Source of the DNA: Nevskia sp.
Lineage (GTDB): Bacteria > Pseudomonadota > Gammaproteobacteria > Nevskiales > Nevskiaceae
Reading direction: 5' to 3'
DNA: 34,764 nucleotides
Assembly: GCA_028291645.1 (NCBI GenBank)
Contig: JAQGNU010000188.1
Location: forward strand, 1-34,764
Shown here: positions 1 through 7,296 of the stretch, piece by piece
Numbering within the stretch: the stretch's first letter is position 1
Layout: each line of letters opens with the position of its first letter
The notes under the pieces: generated by a model
The model's database searches: none
What the model saw: only the letters and a program-made list of their open reading frames with translations
Told to the model about the DNA's origin: nothing
Program-made: the position numbers and the translations under genes

Positions 1-120
1 CAAAAGCTATATCGATTTCTACAACCAGCAGCGTCTACACTCAGCACTCGGCTACCGATCTCCCATCGAGTTTGAAGCCCAATGCATCTAACCAATGGGT
101 GTCCACTTTTTCGTAGGAAG
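1..120 (+). mobile_element. Right end of an IS3-family element (copy 1), partial
   Basis: Only the right end is in the window. It holds the last codons of an OrfB transposase, then a terminal sequence with the core GTGTCCACT (99-107) and CGTAGGAA. The same terminal layout ends the complete IS at 477-1719. Immediately after it, at 121-157, comes the right half of an integron attC site, so this element appears to lie inside an attC loop. The OrfB tail differs from that of copy 2 at roughly 8 of 26 residues, so these are two related elements rather than a recent duplication. The exact outer boundary (107 or 120) cannot be fixed without the left end. Confidence 0.75.
2..91 (+). CDS. IS3-family transposase OrfB, C-terminal fragment (window-truncated)
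   Basis: The last 29 codons of an integrase-type transposase are visible, including YIDFYNQQRLHSALGY and SPIEF. This is the conserved C-terminal signature of IS3-family OrfB (rve core, just after the catalytic Glu). The reading frame is open to the left edge, so the truncation comes from the window rather than from a mutation. In IS3 elements this protein is made as an OrfAB fusion and cuts and joins the IS ends. The match to the OrfB tail at 1612-1690 supports the assignment. Confidence 0.85.
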   Translation, partial: KSYIDFYNQQRLHSALGYRSPIEFEAQCI

Positions 121-157
121 TCTCCGGCTTCGCCGCCGCTTAACTTGAGCGTTGGGG
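121..157 (+). other. attC right half (L' and R'), interrupted by IS copy 1
   Basis: The stretch contains a small loop hairpin (CGGCTTCGCCG), an L'-like arm (CCGCTTAACTTGAGC) and the R' core GTTGGGGC. The left arm would lie beyond the IS, outside the window. The integrase crossover would fall between G151 and T152, so the next cassette starts at 152. Its own attC begins with GCCCCAAC at 445, the complement of this GTTGGGGC, as expected for a cassette that carries its own matching attC ends. Confidence 0.75.
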
Positions 158-166
158 CTTACAATC

Positions 167-439
167 GTGACCTTCACGACCGCTGGTCTAATAATAGGAA
201 TCGTGCTTTGCACGGCAATTCGCTGGCTGTTCTTGCGAAAAGTCGCATGTTTAAATGGCCTAAGAGCTGTCTGGCTTCGGCATGTTGCATTGTTCTTTAT
301 TCAAGCCGCCTTCGGAGCCAGCATCGATGCCGTCTCGCATCAGAAACACGGGCTAGGCTTTCTCCTGCTCGCAGCAGCGTTCATTGAAACATTGGTCTTT
401 GCTTACTACGTCAAACAAAAAAGCCATGCTCAAATCTAG
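167..439 (+). CDS. Cassette 1: small hypothetical membrane protein
   Basis: I do not recognise a family. The 90-residue product has hydrophobic stretches near residues 4-22, 35-50 and 63-80 and a basic C-terminus, so it is probably an inner-membrane protein with two or three helices. The GTG at 167 was chosen. A TTG at 152, exactly on the cassette boundary, would add five residues and cannot be excluded. There is no convincing Shine-Dalgarno sequence, which is common for promoterless cassettes read from the integron Pc promoter. The stop lies 5 bases before the attC. The competing frame at 82-387 crosses the IS and attC sequence and is not credible. Confidence 0.5.
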   Translation: MTFTTAGLIIGIVLCTAIRWLFLRKVACLNGLRAVWLRHVALFFIQAAFGASIDAVSHQKHGLGFLLLAAAFIETLVFAYYVKQKSHAQI

Positions 440-444
440 CGCTA

Positions 445-476
445 GCCCCAACAAGTCGCTCAAGCGGACATAGGCG
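445..476 (+). other. attC left half (R'' and L'') of cassette 1, interrupted by the IS
   Basis: R'' is GCCCCAAC at 445-452, followed by an L''-like arm (GCTCAAGCGG). The matching L' and R' arms lie beyond the IS at 1720-1758. The L'' arm pairs with CCGCTTAGCT downstream with one unpaired base, the usual attC arrangement. The IS therefore sits in the variable loop while the outer stems remain intact. Confidence 0.75.
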
Positions 477-527
477 GTTCCTCCGGTTTAGTGGACACCG
501 TGATCCAACCGATCAGGAGTGTTCCGA

Positions 528-884
528 ATGCCAAAGCCAGGACCTAGAACGACGTATCGATACAGCGATGAATTCAAGGCTACCGCCGTAAAGCTGAGTC
601 AGCTTCCGGGAGTGCTCGTCAACGATGTCGCCGTCTCTCTTGCCATTCACCCCAACATGCTTACGCTGTGGCGCAAGCGTGCGCGAGAGGGGTTGATCGT
701 GATCAAGGGTGTGCAGGTCGAGAAGGACATCGCAGCGGAGCTCAAGGAGCTGCGTCGCATCAAGAAGGAGTTCGAGCGTCTCAAGCTCGAACACGAAATC
801 CTAAAAAAAGCCATCGCGTTCACTTCCGCTCGAAAGGGGACGTCTTTGCCTTCATCGAGCACTGCCAAGAAACCTACCCCGTGA
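528..884 (+). CDS. IS3-family transposase OrfA
   Basis: This 118-residue protein has an N-terminal helix-turn-helix of the HTH_Tnp_1 type ([13 protein letters not shown] at about 11-23, then NMLTLWRKR) and a leucine-zipper-like C-terminal segment ([24 protein letters not shown]), as in IS3 OrfA proteins. It binds the IS ends and regulates transposition; that role comes from family knowledge. The ATG at 528 is preceded by AGGAG at 515-519, which decides against the GTG at 519. An A7G run at 803-810 allows a -1 shift into orfB. The residues after the run are the unshifted tail. Confidence 0.9.
   Translation: MPKPGPRTTYRYSDEFKATAVKLSQLPGVLVNDVAVSLAIHPNMLTLWRKRAREGLIVIKGVQVEKDIAAELKELRRIKKEFERLKLEHEILKKAIAFTSARKGTSLPSSSTAKKPTP
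803..810 (+). promoter_or_regulatory. Programmed -1 frameshift site (A7G)
   Basis: Seven As followed by G lie where OrfA reads ILKKA and OrfB reads KKSH in the -1 frame. This is the standard slippery motif by which IS3 elements make the OrfAB transposase. I did not test for a downstream stimulatory structure. Confidence 0.8.
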
Positions 885-1690
885 GGACGCTCTGCCGCTT
901 GTACGGCGTGAGTGCGGCGGGTTACTACGCCTGGAAATCGCGTCCGGCCAGCGAACGAGCCGTCGATGATGCGACGTGGATCGAGAAGATCAAGGCGGTG
1001 CATCAGGCAAGCCGTCAGACCTATGGCAGCCCGCGGGTGCATGCCGCGTTGACGCGATCGGGTGAAACCCTGGGCCGACGCAAGGTCGAGCGCCTGATGC
1101 GCGAGCATGGGGTGCAAGCCTGCTCAACCAAGTTGTACCGCCGCAGTCCGGGTACCGGGCGGTTTTTTAACAGTGTCGAGAGCAAGGCACACAAGATCGA
1201 CGTGCAGGCACCCGATCAGGTTTGGGTCGGCGACATCACTTACCTGAAGGTGCGCGACCAGTGGCGCTATCTGGCGACCGTGATGGATCGCCATTCGCGC
1301 CGTCTGCTCGGCTGGGCCATCGGCACCGAGAAGTCGGCGACGCTGACCGCTCGGGCGCTGGCCAATGCGCTGCGTGTCCGCAAGCCGGCCGGCAGTCCAC
1401 TATTTCACAGTGACCGCGGCGTCGAGTTTATCGGCGACCGATTTAAAGACGGCTTGCTGCGCGCCGGCATCGAGCAGTCAGTGAACCGGCCAAGGCGCAT
1501 GACCGACAATGCCCATATGGAAGCTTGGAACAAGTCGATGAAATCCGACATGTACCACCGCCGGCGTTTCGAGACCGATCACGAACTGCGAAGCGCGGTC
1601 CGCGACTACATCGATTTCTACAACCATCGCCGGCTACACTCAGCCCTCAACTACCATTCACCCGTCGACTTCGAGCGCCAATGCGCCTAA
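803..1690 (+). CDS. IS3-family transposase OrfB (made as an OrfAB fusion)
   Basis: The DDE integrase core is intact: first Asp in VWVGDITYL, second Asp in FHSDRGVEF, and Glu in [12 protein letters not shown], followed by the [16 protein letters not shown] tail. An HTH_21-type segment ([11 protein letters not shown]) precedes the core. There are no internal stops, so the element could be active. The frame has no convincing start of its own; translation most likely enters by the -1 shift at 803-810, giving an OrfAB of about 387 residues from 528. The ORF-track start at 668 overlaps orfA and is probably not used. Confidence 0.9.
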   Translation, partial: KKSHRVHFRSKGDVFAFIEHCQETYPVRTLCRLYGVSAAGYYAWKSRPASERAVDDATWIEKIKAVHQASRQTYGSPRVHAALTRSGETLGRRKVERLMREHGVQACSTKLYRRSPGTGRFFNSVESKAHKIDVQAPDQVWVGDITYLKVRDQWRYLATVMDRHSRRLLGWAIGTEKSATLTARALANALRVRKPAGSPLFHSDRGVEFIGDRFKDGLLRAGIEQSVNRPRRMTDNAHMEAWNKSMKSDMYHRRRFETDHELRSAVRDYIDFYNHRRLHSALNYHSPVDFERQCA

Positions 1691-1719
1691 CCAATGGGTG
1701 TCCACTTCTTCGAAGGAAC

Positions 1720-1758
1720 TCCCCGGGCTTCGCCCGCCGCTTAGCTAGTGCGTTGGGG
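1720..1758 (+). other. attC right half (L' and R') downstream of the IS
   Basis: It contains a loop hairpin (GGGCTTCGCCC), an L'-like arm (CCGCTTAGCTAG) and the R' core GTTGGGGC. It completes the half-site at 445-476. The crossover point would be between G1752 and T1753, where cassette 2 begins. Sequence and layout closely resemble the half-site at 121-157. Confidence 0.75.
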
Positions 1759-1770
1759 CCCAGAAATACC

Positions 1771-2151
1771 GTGATTGTTCGCGCCTTCTACTATTTCGTG
1801 CTTTGCCTGCGCGTGATGACCCGAGCATCGCCGACCAATCCTCTGGGTCAGTTTCAATCGCAGATCGCCTTGCTATGGTGCGAAGGAAGTTTGGTCGCAT
1901 CAGCTACACCGTCTGCGCTGTTGTCTCGCAACGCAGTAGTCGTTGCTTCCGCGGTAGTGGTGCCCTGCTTGTTGCTAAATCAATACTTGCTCTCGCCTCA
2001 ACGCGGAGCGTGGCGCGAATGCCAGAAGTCATTTGCGCATTTCCCAAAGCCACAACGCACGCTATATCTTGTTTTGTCTGGCGTGCTCGTCTTGGTGTCG
2101 GTACTGGTTGTTCCAGTAACAGCCAAATGGATAAGGACAGGAAGCATTTAG
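1771..2151 (+). CDS. Cassette 2: hypothetical membrane protein
   Basis: I do not recognise a family. The 126-residue product has hydrophobic segments at about residues 4-14, 54-72 and 97-117, so it is probably a membrane protein. The GTG at 1771 is the first usable start inside the cassette, 18 bases after its boundary; the ORF-track start at 1525 lies inside the transposase and is spurious. The stop is 24 bases before the attC. A rival frame at 1803-2225 reads into the attC (ALNSDGRFAAAG) and is less hydrophobic and less likely. Confidence 0.45.
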   Translation: MIVRAFYYFVLCLRVMTRASPTNPLGQFQSQIALLWCEGSLVASATPSALLSRNAVVVASAVVVPCLLLNQYLLSPQRGAWRECQKSFAHFPKPQRTLYLVLSGVLVLVSVLVVPVTAKWIRTGSI

Positions 2152-2175
2152 TGCAGCGCGTCGAGGCAAATCTAA

Positions 2176-2239
2176 GCCCCAACAATGCGCTCAACTCGGA
2201 CGGCCGCTTCGCGGCCGCCGGTTAGCTACGGCGTTAGGC
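2176..2239 (+). other. attC site of cassette 2
   Basis: R'' is GCCCCAAC (2176), matching the GTTGGGGC that starts this cassette. An L''-type arm (GCTCAACTCGG) pairs with CCGGTTAGCT around a GC-rich loop (CGGCCGCTTCGCGGCCG). R' is GTTAGGC, with crossover after G2233. It is about 64 bases long, similar to the other sites here. Confidence 0.85.
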
Positions 2240-2261
2240 GTCTCGTGAGATCATTGCGACG

Positions 2262-2777
2262 ATGAGTGCATTTACGAATGATCCCTCCGAATGGCAGCGG
2301 CTAGATTGGTCATTGCTACAGAATTCACCGATCGCTCTGTATCACTCGACGAGTGTCCTCGAGGAAGACATTGCGTGGTTCAAGAAGAACGGCTACGTTG
2401 TCCGCTCGTCGAGTCCAGAGCGCTGGGAGTCAGCAACAGCATTTCTGCTCGCTCTGGGAAAAACTCTAGGATTCCCGGAGCACTTCGGCAGAAACCTCGA
2501 CGCATTCAACGACTGCCTATCCGATCTAGATGTCCCACAAGACGGCGGCTTCGTATTGGTGTTGCGCGAGTTCGAACAAGTCGCCGCCTCGTTCCCAACA
2601 GAGGCGCACGCGATACTCGACATCTTGGCTTCAAACTCTCGACGCTTTTTGCTCACAGGTCAACGCCTCATCGCGCTGGTCCACTCGAACGATCCGGAGA
2701 TCCAGTTTCAATCGGTCGGCGCAACGCCGGTTCTATGGAATCCGCTTGAGTGGCCGGCCGCAAAGAGGGTGCCGTAG
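2262..2777 (+). CDS. Cassette 3: barstar (barnase inhibitor) family protein
   Basis: The 171-residue protein contains a barstar-type core: FPEHFGRNLDAFNDCLSDL at about residues 75-93 corresponds to the helix-loop signature of barnase inhibitors (FGxNxDAxxDCLxDL). A preceding segment reads KKNGYVV and a later one GFVLVLREFE. Barstar proteins bind and block extracellular-type ribonucleases. No ribonuclease gene is in the window, so this could be an orphan immunity or antitoxin gene, which is my inference. The ATG at 2262 lies 28 bases after the cassette boundary. The stop is 10 bases before the next attC. Confidence 0.8.
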   Translation: MSAFTNDPSEWQRLDWSLLQNSPIALYHSTSVLEEDIAWFKKNGYVVRSSSPERWESATAFLLALGKTLGFPEHFGRNLDAFNDCLSDLDVPQDGGFVLVLREFEQVAASFPTEAHAILDILASNSRRFLLTGQRLIALVHSNDPEIQFQSVGATPVLWNPLEWPAAKRVP

Positions 2778-2787
2778 GCATGCCGAC

Positions 2788-2847
2788 GCCTAACCCTTCC
2801 TTCAAGCGGACCCGCCTACGGCGGTCCGCTTAAGTCAAACGTTAGGC
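2788..2847 (+). other. attC site of cassette 3
   Basis: R'' is GCCTAAC and R' is GTTAGGC, a perfect complementary pair. The arms TTCAAGCGGACC and GGTCCGCTTAA are nearly fully complementary with one unpaired base, around CGCCTACGGCG. The crossover is after G2841. This is the clearest attC in the window at about 60 bases. Confidence 0.9.
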
Positions 2848-2850
2848 CCG

Positions 2851-3207
2851 ATGAAAATACTTCGTTTTCTCGAATCTGTGCAGGTAGAAGGCCGTTTCAT
2901 TCGGCAGCATTCATCGCGCGATCAATATGGGCACATCTTTCTCATAGTTGAGCCCGCTGAATCGTCCGAGCTTTCGTTCTCGTGGGAGGTCCCTTCCGAC
3001 CAAGTCCCGGAGGAGTACTCGAGCGCTGTTCTCGCGGGCGTTAATGGGATGCTGGAAAAGTCTGGACTAGCTTGCCTCGCGACACGAGTCCGTGCAGTTG
3101 GTGGCTCCTACAACTCCACCGATTCCGCTCCCATGGCATATACAATTGCCGCAAGCTTTGCGTTCAAGGATGCAATAGAAAGAGCTGGCGCCGTCACACG
3201 CACCTAA
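2851..3207 (+). CDS. Cassette 4: free-standing EF-G domain IV-like protein
   Basis: The whole 118-residue protein lines up with domain IV of elongation factor G. VEGRFIRQHSSRDQYGHI corresponds to VEGKHAKQSGGRGQYGHV of E. coli EF-G; VPEEYSSAVLAGV to IPGEYIPAVDKGI; and GSYNSTDSAPMAY followed by AASFAFKDA to GSYHDVDSSELAF and AASIAFKEG. There is no G domain and no domain III or V. In EF-G, domain IV enters the decoding site during translocation, and the His of GSYH at its tip is important; here that residue is Asn, while QYGH is kept. The ATG lies 9 bases after the cassette boundary and the stop TAA falls inside the attC R'' box. Function unknown; ribosome or A-site binding is inference. Confidence 0.8.
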   Translation: MKILRFLESVQVEGRFIRQHSSRDQYGHIFLIVEPAESSELSFSWEVPSDQVPEEYSSAVLAGVNGMLEKSGLACLATRVRAVGGSYNSTDSAPMAYTIAASFAFKDAIERAGAVTRT

Positions 3208-3272
3208 CTATTCATTCAAGGGGAACAAATAACGTTTCACGTTATTCGTCCCTTTAACTCAGGCGTTGGGCC
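3202..3272 (+). other. attC site of cassette 4
   Basis: R'' is ACCTAAC, overlapping the stop codon of the EF-G-like gene. The loop stem contains AATAACGTTTCACGTTATT, an AT-rich inverted repeat unlike the GC-rich loops of the neighbours. The arms TTCAAGGGGA and TCCCTTTAA pair imperfectly. R' is GTTGGGCC, with crossover after G3265. Confidence 0.8.
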
Positions 3273-3274
3273 AC

Positions 3275-3814
3275 ATGCGAGCATTAATTCTTGCTTCGAT
3301 CACGGCGGTGTGTATCCAGCCGTTCGTGTTCGTCTTCCAAACAGCCTTCTTGCTAGTCATAAGCCTAGCTGGTGGCGCAACAATGGCTTCCGGCGAACTG
3401 CACAACTTGTTGCAGGAACTGTTACCAGTAACTGTCTATGTGGTCGTAGTATCTACTGTCTTTGTACTTGTGTTGGGCCTGCCAATATTTTTGGTGTTGA
3501 AGCATCTCAACAAGCTGAGTTGGCGTTGGCTTATAGCATTCGGCTTTAGCGCTGCCGCAATTCCTCTCGCACTAGTTACCTTTCCGTTGTGGCCGAGTCC
3601 CGCAAACGTCTCGTCCGGCGCTAATTGGCACGGGCATTACGTGGACTTTGTAAAGAACGGTATTTATACAATCTACGGCTGGCTCAACTATGTTGAAAAC
3701 GTTCTGTGGTTCGGCGTGCATGGCGTCGTAGGATCTGCAGTGTTCTATTACGTATGGCTCAAAATCGTGAGGCCCAACCCGGCGCTCAAGCGGACCGCTA
3801 ACGCGGCCGCTTAG
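3275..3814 (+). CDS. Cassette 5: hypothetical four-helix membrane protein
   Basis: I do not recognise a family. The 179-residue product shows four hydrophobic stretches, roughly residues 2-28, 46-70, 82-100 and 138-160, so it is probably an integral inner-membrane protein. The ATG at 3275 is used; a TTG at 3266, exactly at the cassette boundary, is an alternative. The last residues (NPALKRTANAAA) are encoded by the attC itself, a common ending in integron cassettes, so the C-terminus is set by the recombination site rather than by the protein fold. Confidence 0.6.
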   Translation: MRALILASITAVCIQPFVFVFQTAFLLVISLAGGATMASGELHNLLQELLPVTVYVVVVSTVFVLVLGLPIFLVLKHLNKLSWRWLIAFGFSAAAIPLALVTFPLWPSPANVSSGANWHGHYVDFVKNGIYTIYGWLNYVENVLWFGVHGVVGSAVFYYVWLKIVRPNPALKRTANAAA

Positions 3815-3828
3815 CTAGGGCGTTAGCC
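3771..3828 (+). other. attC site of cassette 5, last in the array
   Basis: R'' is GGCCCAAC, matching the GTTGGGCC that begins the cassette. Arms GCTCAAGCGG and CCGCTTAGCT pair around a short loop. R' is GTTAGCC, with crossover after G3822. No further attC is seen to the right, and bases 3829-3900 hold nothing I recognise, so this is probably the distal end of the array. Confidence 0.85.
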
Positions 3829-3900
3829 GTGTACTGCCGCGTTCAGTGCGCTTAGGGCTCGGGTCGTCCGTCGCAGGCGTGATTCATTCTGTTATGGGCT

Positions 3901-5526
3901 CTAAGTAATGGAGAATCCCTCGTAACCCTTCGCAGCGATCTCGTCACATAGTTTCCGATAGGTCCCGAAGCCGCCGATGTATGGCAGGAATACGCGCGGC
4001 TTTCCCGGAATATTGGCGCCCATGTACCACGAGTCCGTTTGCGGGAACAGGGTTCCGTCCCCGAGCTCTTTGACATGCGCGCCCCAGGCGTCCTCGGCAT
4101 CCTTCGTCGGTTCGATCGTGGTGGCACCCTTGTTTCGCAGATGGGCAATGCAGTCGCTGATCCAGTCGACATGCTGCTCGATTGACGTCGGCATGTTGCC
4201 GAGTACCGATGGACTTCCTGGGCCCGTGATCATGAACATGTTGGGGAAACCGAGCGTGGAGACGCCGAGATAGGTGCGTGGTCCGGTCGACCACTTCTCG
4301 TCGAGACGTTGGCCGCCCCTGCCGCGAATGCCGATCCTGGTCAGCGGGCCGGTCAGGGCGTCGAAGCCGGTTGCGAAGACAATGGCGTCAAGCGGATAAG
4401 TCTTGTCGCGCGTGCGAATGCCGGAAGGCACGATCTCCTCGATCGAAGACTCGCGCAGATCGACCAGCTCGACATTTTCCCTGTTGAAGGTTTCGAAATA
4501 GTCCGTATCGAGCGGGAGCCGCTTGGTGCCGATGGGGTATCCGCGCGGTATCAGTTTGCGTGCGACTTCGGGGTCCTTGACGGTGCCGCGGATCTTCTCC
4601 CGCACGAACTCCGCCGCCGTCTCGTTCGCCTTCTCGTTGAAGAGCAGGTCACAATAACTTCCGAACATCCATTCGAATCCGCCTTTTTGCCAGTCGGCTT
4701 CGTAATGCTTGCGCCGCTCCTCGGGGTCTACCTCGAGTGCCGTGGTTGGCAACAAGTCATACGGCTGACCGATGGTCGCCCACCGGCAGGTCTCGCGGAT
4801 CTGCCTGATGTCGCGCTTGAGCTTGCGCATCTGCTCCGGCCCGATCGGTGCATTGCGTGCCGGGACGCTGAAATTCGGCGTCCGCTGAAAAACCGTCAGG
4901 TGTTTAGCCTGCTTGGCGATAATGGGAATGGACTGAATTCCGGATGACCCTGTGCCGACGACGCCGACCCGCTTGCCGGAGAAGTCGACTTTCTCGTGCG
5001 GCCACTGGCCGGTGTGATACCACTTCCCTTGAAACCGCTCCAGCCCCGGAATCTTCGGCACCTGGGCCGCTGAAAGACAACCGACGGCGGTGATCAGATA
5101 TTTCGTTCTCACCCGCTCGCCACCGTCCGTTTCAACGGTCCAGAAGCCGCTTGCCTCGTCGTAGCTCGCGCTGGTGACGCGCGTGTTGAAATCGAACGAG
5201 CGTTTGAGATCGAACCGGTCCGCGACGTGCTCCAGGTAGCGGAGGATTTCGGCCTGTTCGGGGAAGCGGCAGCTCCACTGCCAGTCCTGCTCCAACTCCG
5301 GGGAGAAGGTGTAGGAGTAGACCCAGCTCTCGGAATCGGAGCTGGCTCCCGGGTAGCGATTCCAGTACCAGGTGCCGCCGACTCCGCCGCCCTGTTCGAA
5401 CGCCCGATGCGACAGCCCCAGCTCCTTGAGCCGGTGGACCATGTAGAGGCCGGCGAAACCTGCACCGATCACGACGGCATCCACTTCATTGCTTCTGCTG
5501 CTGTTCATCTTTTGGCTGGCTGACAT
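3901..5526 (-). CDS. Type I Baeyer-Villiger monooxygenase (flavin-dependent)
   Basis: This 541-residue protein has an FAD-binding Rossmann motif near the N-terminus (GAGFAG, about residues 21-26), the Baeyer-Villiger fingerprint FQGKWYHTGQWP (about 165-176; consensus FxGxxxHxxxW) and a second nucleotide-binding motif GTGSSG (about 191-196) for NADPH. These enzymes insert an oxygen atom next to a ketone, giving an ester or lactone. The length fits cyclohexanone or hydroxyacetophenone monooxygenase relatives; the substrate cannot be told from sequence. The ATG at 5526 is preceded by GGAGG with good spacing, better than the upstream GTG at 5538. It lies next to the array end on the opposite strand. 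Confidence 0.9.
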   Translation of the reverse strand: MSASQKMNSSRSNEVDAVVIGAGFAGLYMVHRLKELGLSHRAFEQGGGVGGTWYWNRYPGASSDSESWVYSYTFSPELEQDWQWSCRFPEQAEILRYLEHVADRFDLKRSFDFNTRVTSASYDEASGFWTVETDGGERVRTKYLITAVGCLSAAQVPKIPGLERFQGKWYHTGQWPHEKVDFSGKRVGVVGTGSSGIQSIPIIAKQAKHLTVFQRTPNFSVPARNAPIGPEQMRKLKRDIRQIRETCRWATIGQPYDLLPTTALEVDPEERRKHYEADWQKGGFEWMFGSYCDLLFNEKANETAAEFVREKIRGTVKDPEVARKLIPRGYPIGTKRLPLDTDYFETFNRENVELVDLRESSIEEIVPSGIRTRDKTYPLDAIVFATGFDALTGPLTRIGIRGRGGQRLDEKWSTGPRTYLGVSTLGFPNMFMITGPGSPSVLGNMPTSIEQHVDWISDCIAHLRNKGATTIEPTKDAEDAWGAHVKELGDGTLFPQTDSWYMGANIPGKPRVFLPYIGGFGTYRKLCDEIAAKGYEGFSIT

Positions 5527-5548
5527 GGGCTCCTCCACGCGGTTTTGA

Positions 5549-5785
5549 TTAATCTACCCGATGCAAGGCCACCGCCGTCGCACGATCCGCACGCTGCTCC
5601 AAACGCCCTACGGTACTCGCCCGGCCGCAGGCCGTCTGCAACGCGCCGTCGTGCCGCAGATGGTCGTGGTCGTTAACGTCCTCATAGCGCAGCGCCAGGC
5701 CAAACACGCGCTGCCAACAGCAGCGTCGCGAGACGATGATCGCAGCTGGCCTGCCGTCGCGGATCACCCAGCGCCCAGGCCATCG
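5549..5785 (-). pseudogene. IS1380-type transposase remnant, N-terminal, frameshifted
   Basis: The peptide QRVFGLALRYEDVNDHDHLRHD followed by ASTVGRLE matches the conserved N-terminal region of IS1380-family transposases (QRvxGlAlGYEDlNDHxxLRhD ... KSTLNRLE). Upstream, the related segment DPRRQASCDHRLATLL appears in another reading frame, which implies a frameshift. Only about 70 of roughly 450 residues remain, and no inverted repeats were found. It fills the gap between the BVMO start and the SDR stop, suggesting a past insertion followed by deletion. Confidence 0.7.
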
Positions 5786-5788
5786 CCA

Positions 5789-6580
<792 letters not shown>

Positions 6581-6821
6581 GCGTGCTCCATCGATTCAAG
6601 AACTCGAATTCGACAAGCTTATGCCGCCGGCACAGTTTTTTGCACTGCCGCATTCGGTCGGCGTAAGGCCGTGCATCGGCATGGATGAGCAAACGGGCTT
6701 GAGTCCTTGGCTACCTGGGCGCGACAATGTCGGCCTCAGGAGTGGCACCGGTCAAAACTTATAAACCTGAACTGCTGTGTGTGCGACAACGCATCCACGG
6801 CAAATACGGGGAGGTTCAAGG

Positions 6822-7274
6822 ATGAATGAATTGCTTAGAGCCTGTGCCTTGGTGGGCGCGATGCTGGCCTCGACCGCATTGCTCGCGGCGGGCGACGCGC
6901 CTCCAAAAGATTCGGTACGGGCCAATCAACTCGCCTTCATCCGCCAGCTCAGGCTGGCGGTCGAAGCCTGCACTGCCGGTTACGCCGACGACTCGGTCAC
7001 CAAGAGTTGGGAGGAACCGACCGGCTCGACCGAGTGGCGCGATCCCGACTGTGTTGCCAGCGAGAAGCGCGACCTGATTCCGAAAGCGAAGGTCTTTATC
7101 GAGTCGTTCCCCATTGCGGATGACCAGCAGCATGCGCGCGGTCTGTTCGCGCAATGGCGTGCCGCAATGGATGCGATCGGCGGCAAGCTCGGGCCGGGCG
7201 AGGTCGCCAGGTTCGAGACGCTGTCCGACGTGATGCTGATCGACATGGGAGCCACTACCGCCGGCGCGCCTTGA
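6822..7274 (+). CDS. Hypothetical exported protein
   Basis: I do not recognise a family. The 150-residue protein begins with a Sec signal peptide (MNELLRACALVGAMLASTALLAAG, cleavage probably after ALLAAG or nearby). The mature part has two Cys residues (ACTAGY and PDCVAS), which could form a disulfide in the periplasm. The ATG at 6822 follows a GGGGAGG-type Shine-Dalgarno at 6808-6814; the upstream GTG at 6777 would spoil the signal peptide. It is divergent from the SDR across about 240 bases, in which I see no clear regulatory site. Confidence 0.7.
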   Translation: MNELLRACALVGAMLASTALLAAGDAPPKDSVRANQLAFIRQLRLAVEACTAGYADDSVTKSWEEPTGSTEWRDPDCVASEKRDLIPKAKVFIESFPIADDQQHARGLFAQWRAAMDAIGGKLGPGEVARFETLSDVMLIDMGATTAGAP

Positions 7275-7296
7275 GCACGCCGCGGTTGCTGCTTAA

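Larger units (their letters stand above)
477..1719 (+). mobile_element. IS3-family insertion sequence (copy 2), complete, inside an attC
   Basis: The element is about 1.24 kb, a normal size for IS3. It carries orfA, an A7G slippery stretch and orfB in the -1 frame. The imperfect terminal inverted repeats share GTGGACAC (491-498) with GTGTCCAC (1698-1705), and an outer GTTCCT/AGGAAC match extends them to 477 and 1719; over 22 bases about 17 match. If the outer match is chance, the ends are near 490 and 1706. No clear target duplication is seen. The left flank is the 5' half and the right flank the 3' half of one attC site. Confidence 0.8.

Noticed and set aside
668-802. ORF-track start of OrfB at 668
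   Set aside because: This part overlaps orfA in another frame and has no transposase homology; the homologous part begins at the A7G frameshift site.
1525-1770. N-terminal part of the 208-residue ORF 1525-2151
   Set aside because: It reads through the transposase gene, the IS end and the attC; only the portion inside cassette 2 is plausible.
6602-6622. GAATTC and AAGCTT close together (GAATTCGACAAGCTT), resembling a cloning linker
   Set aside because: The flanks are ordinary intergenic sequence with no vector features, so two restriction sites near each other are best taken as chance.
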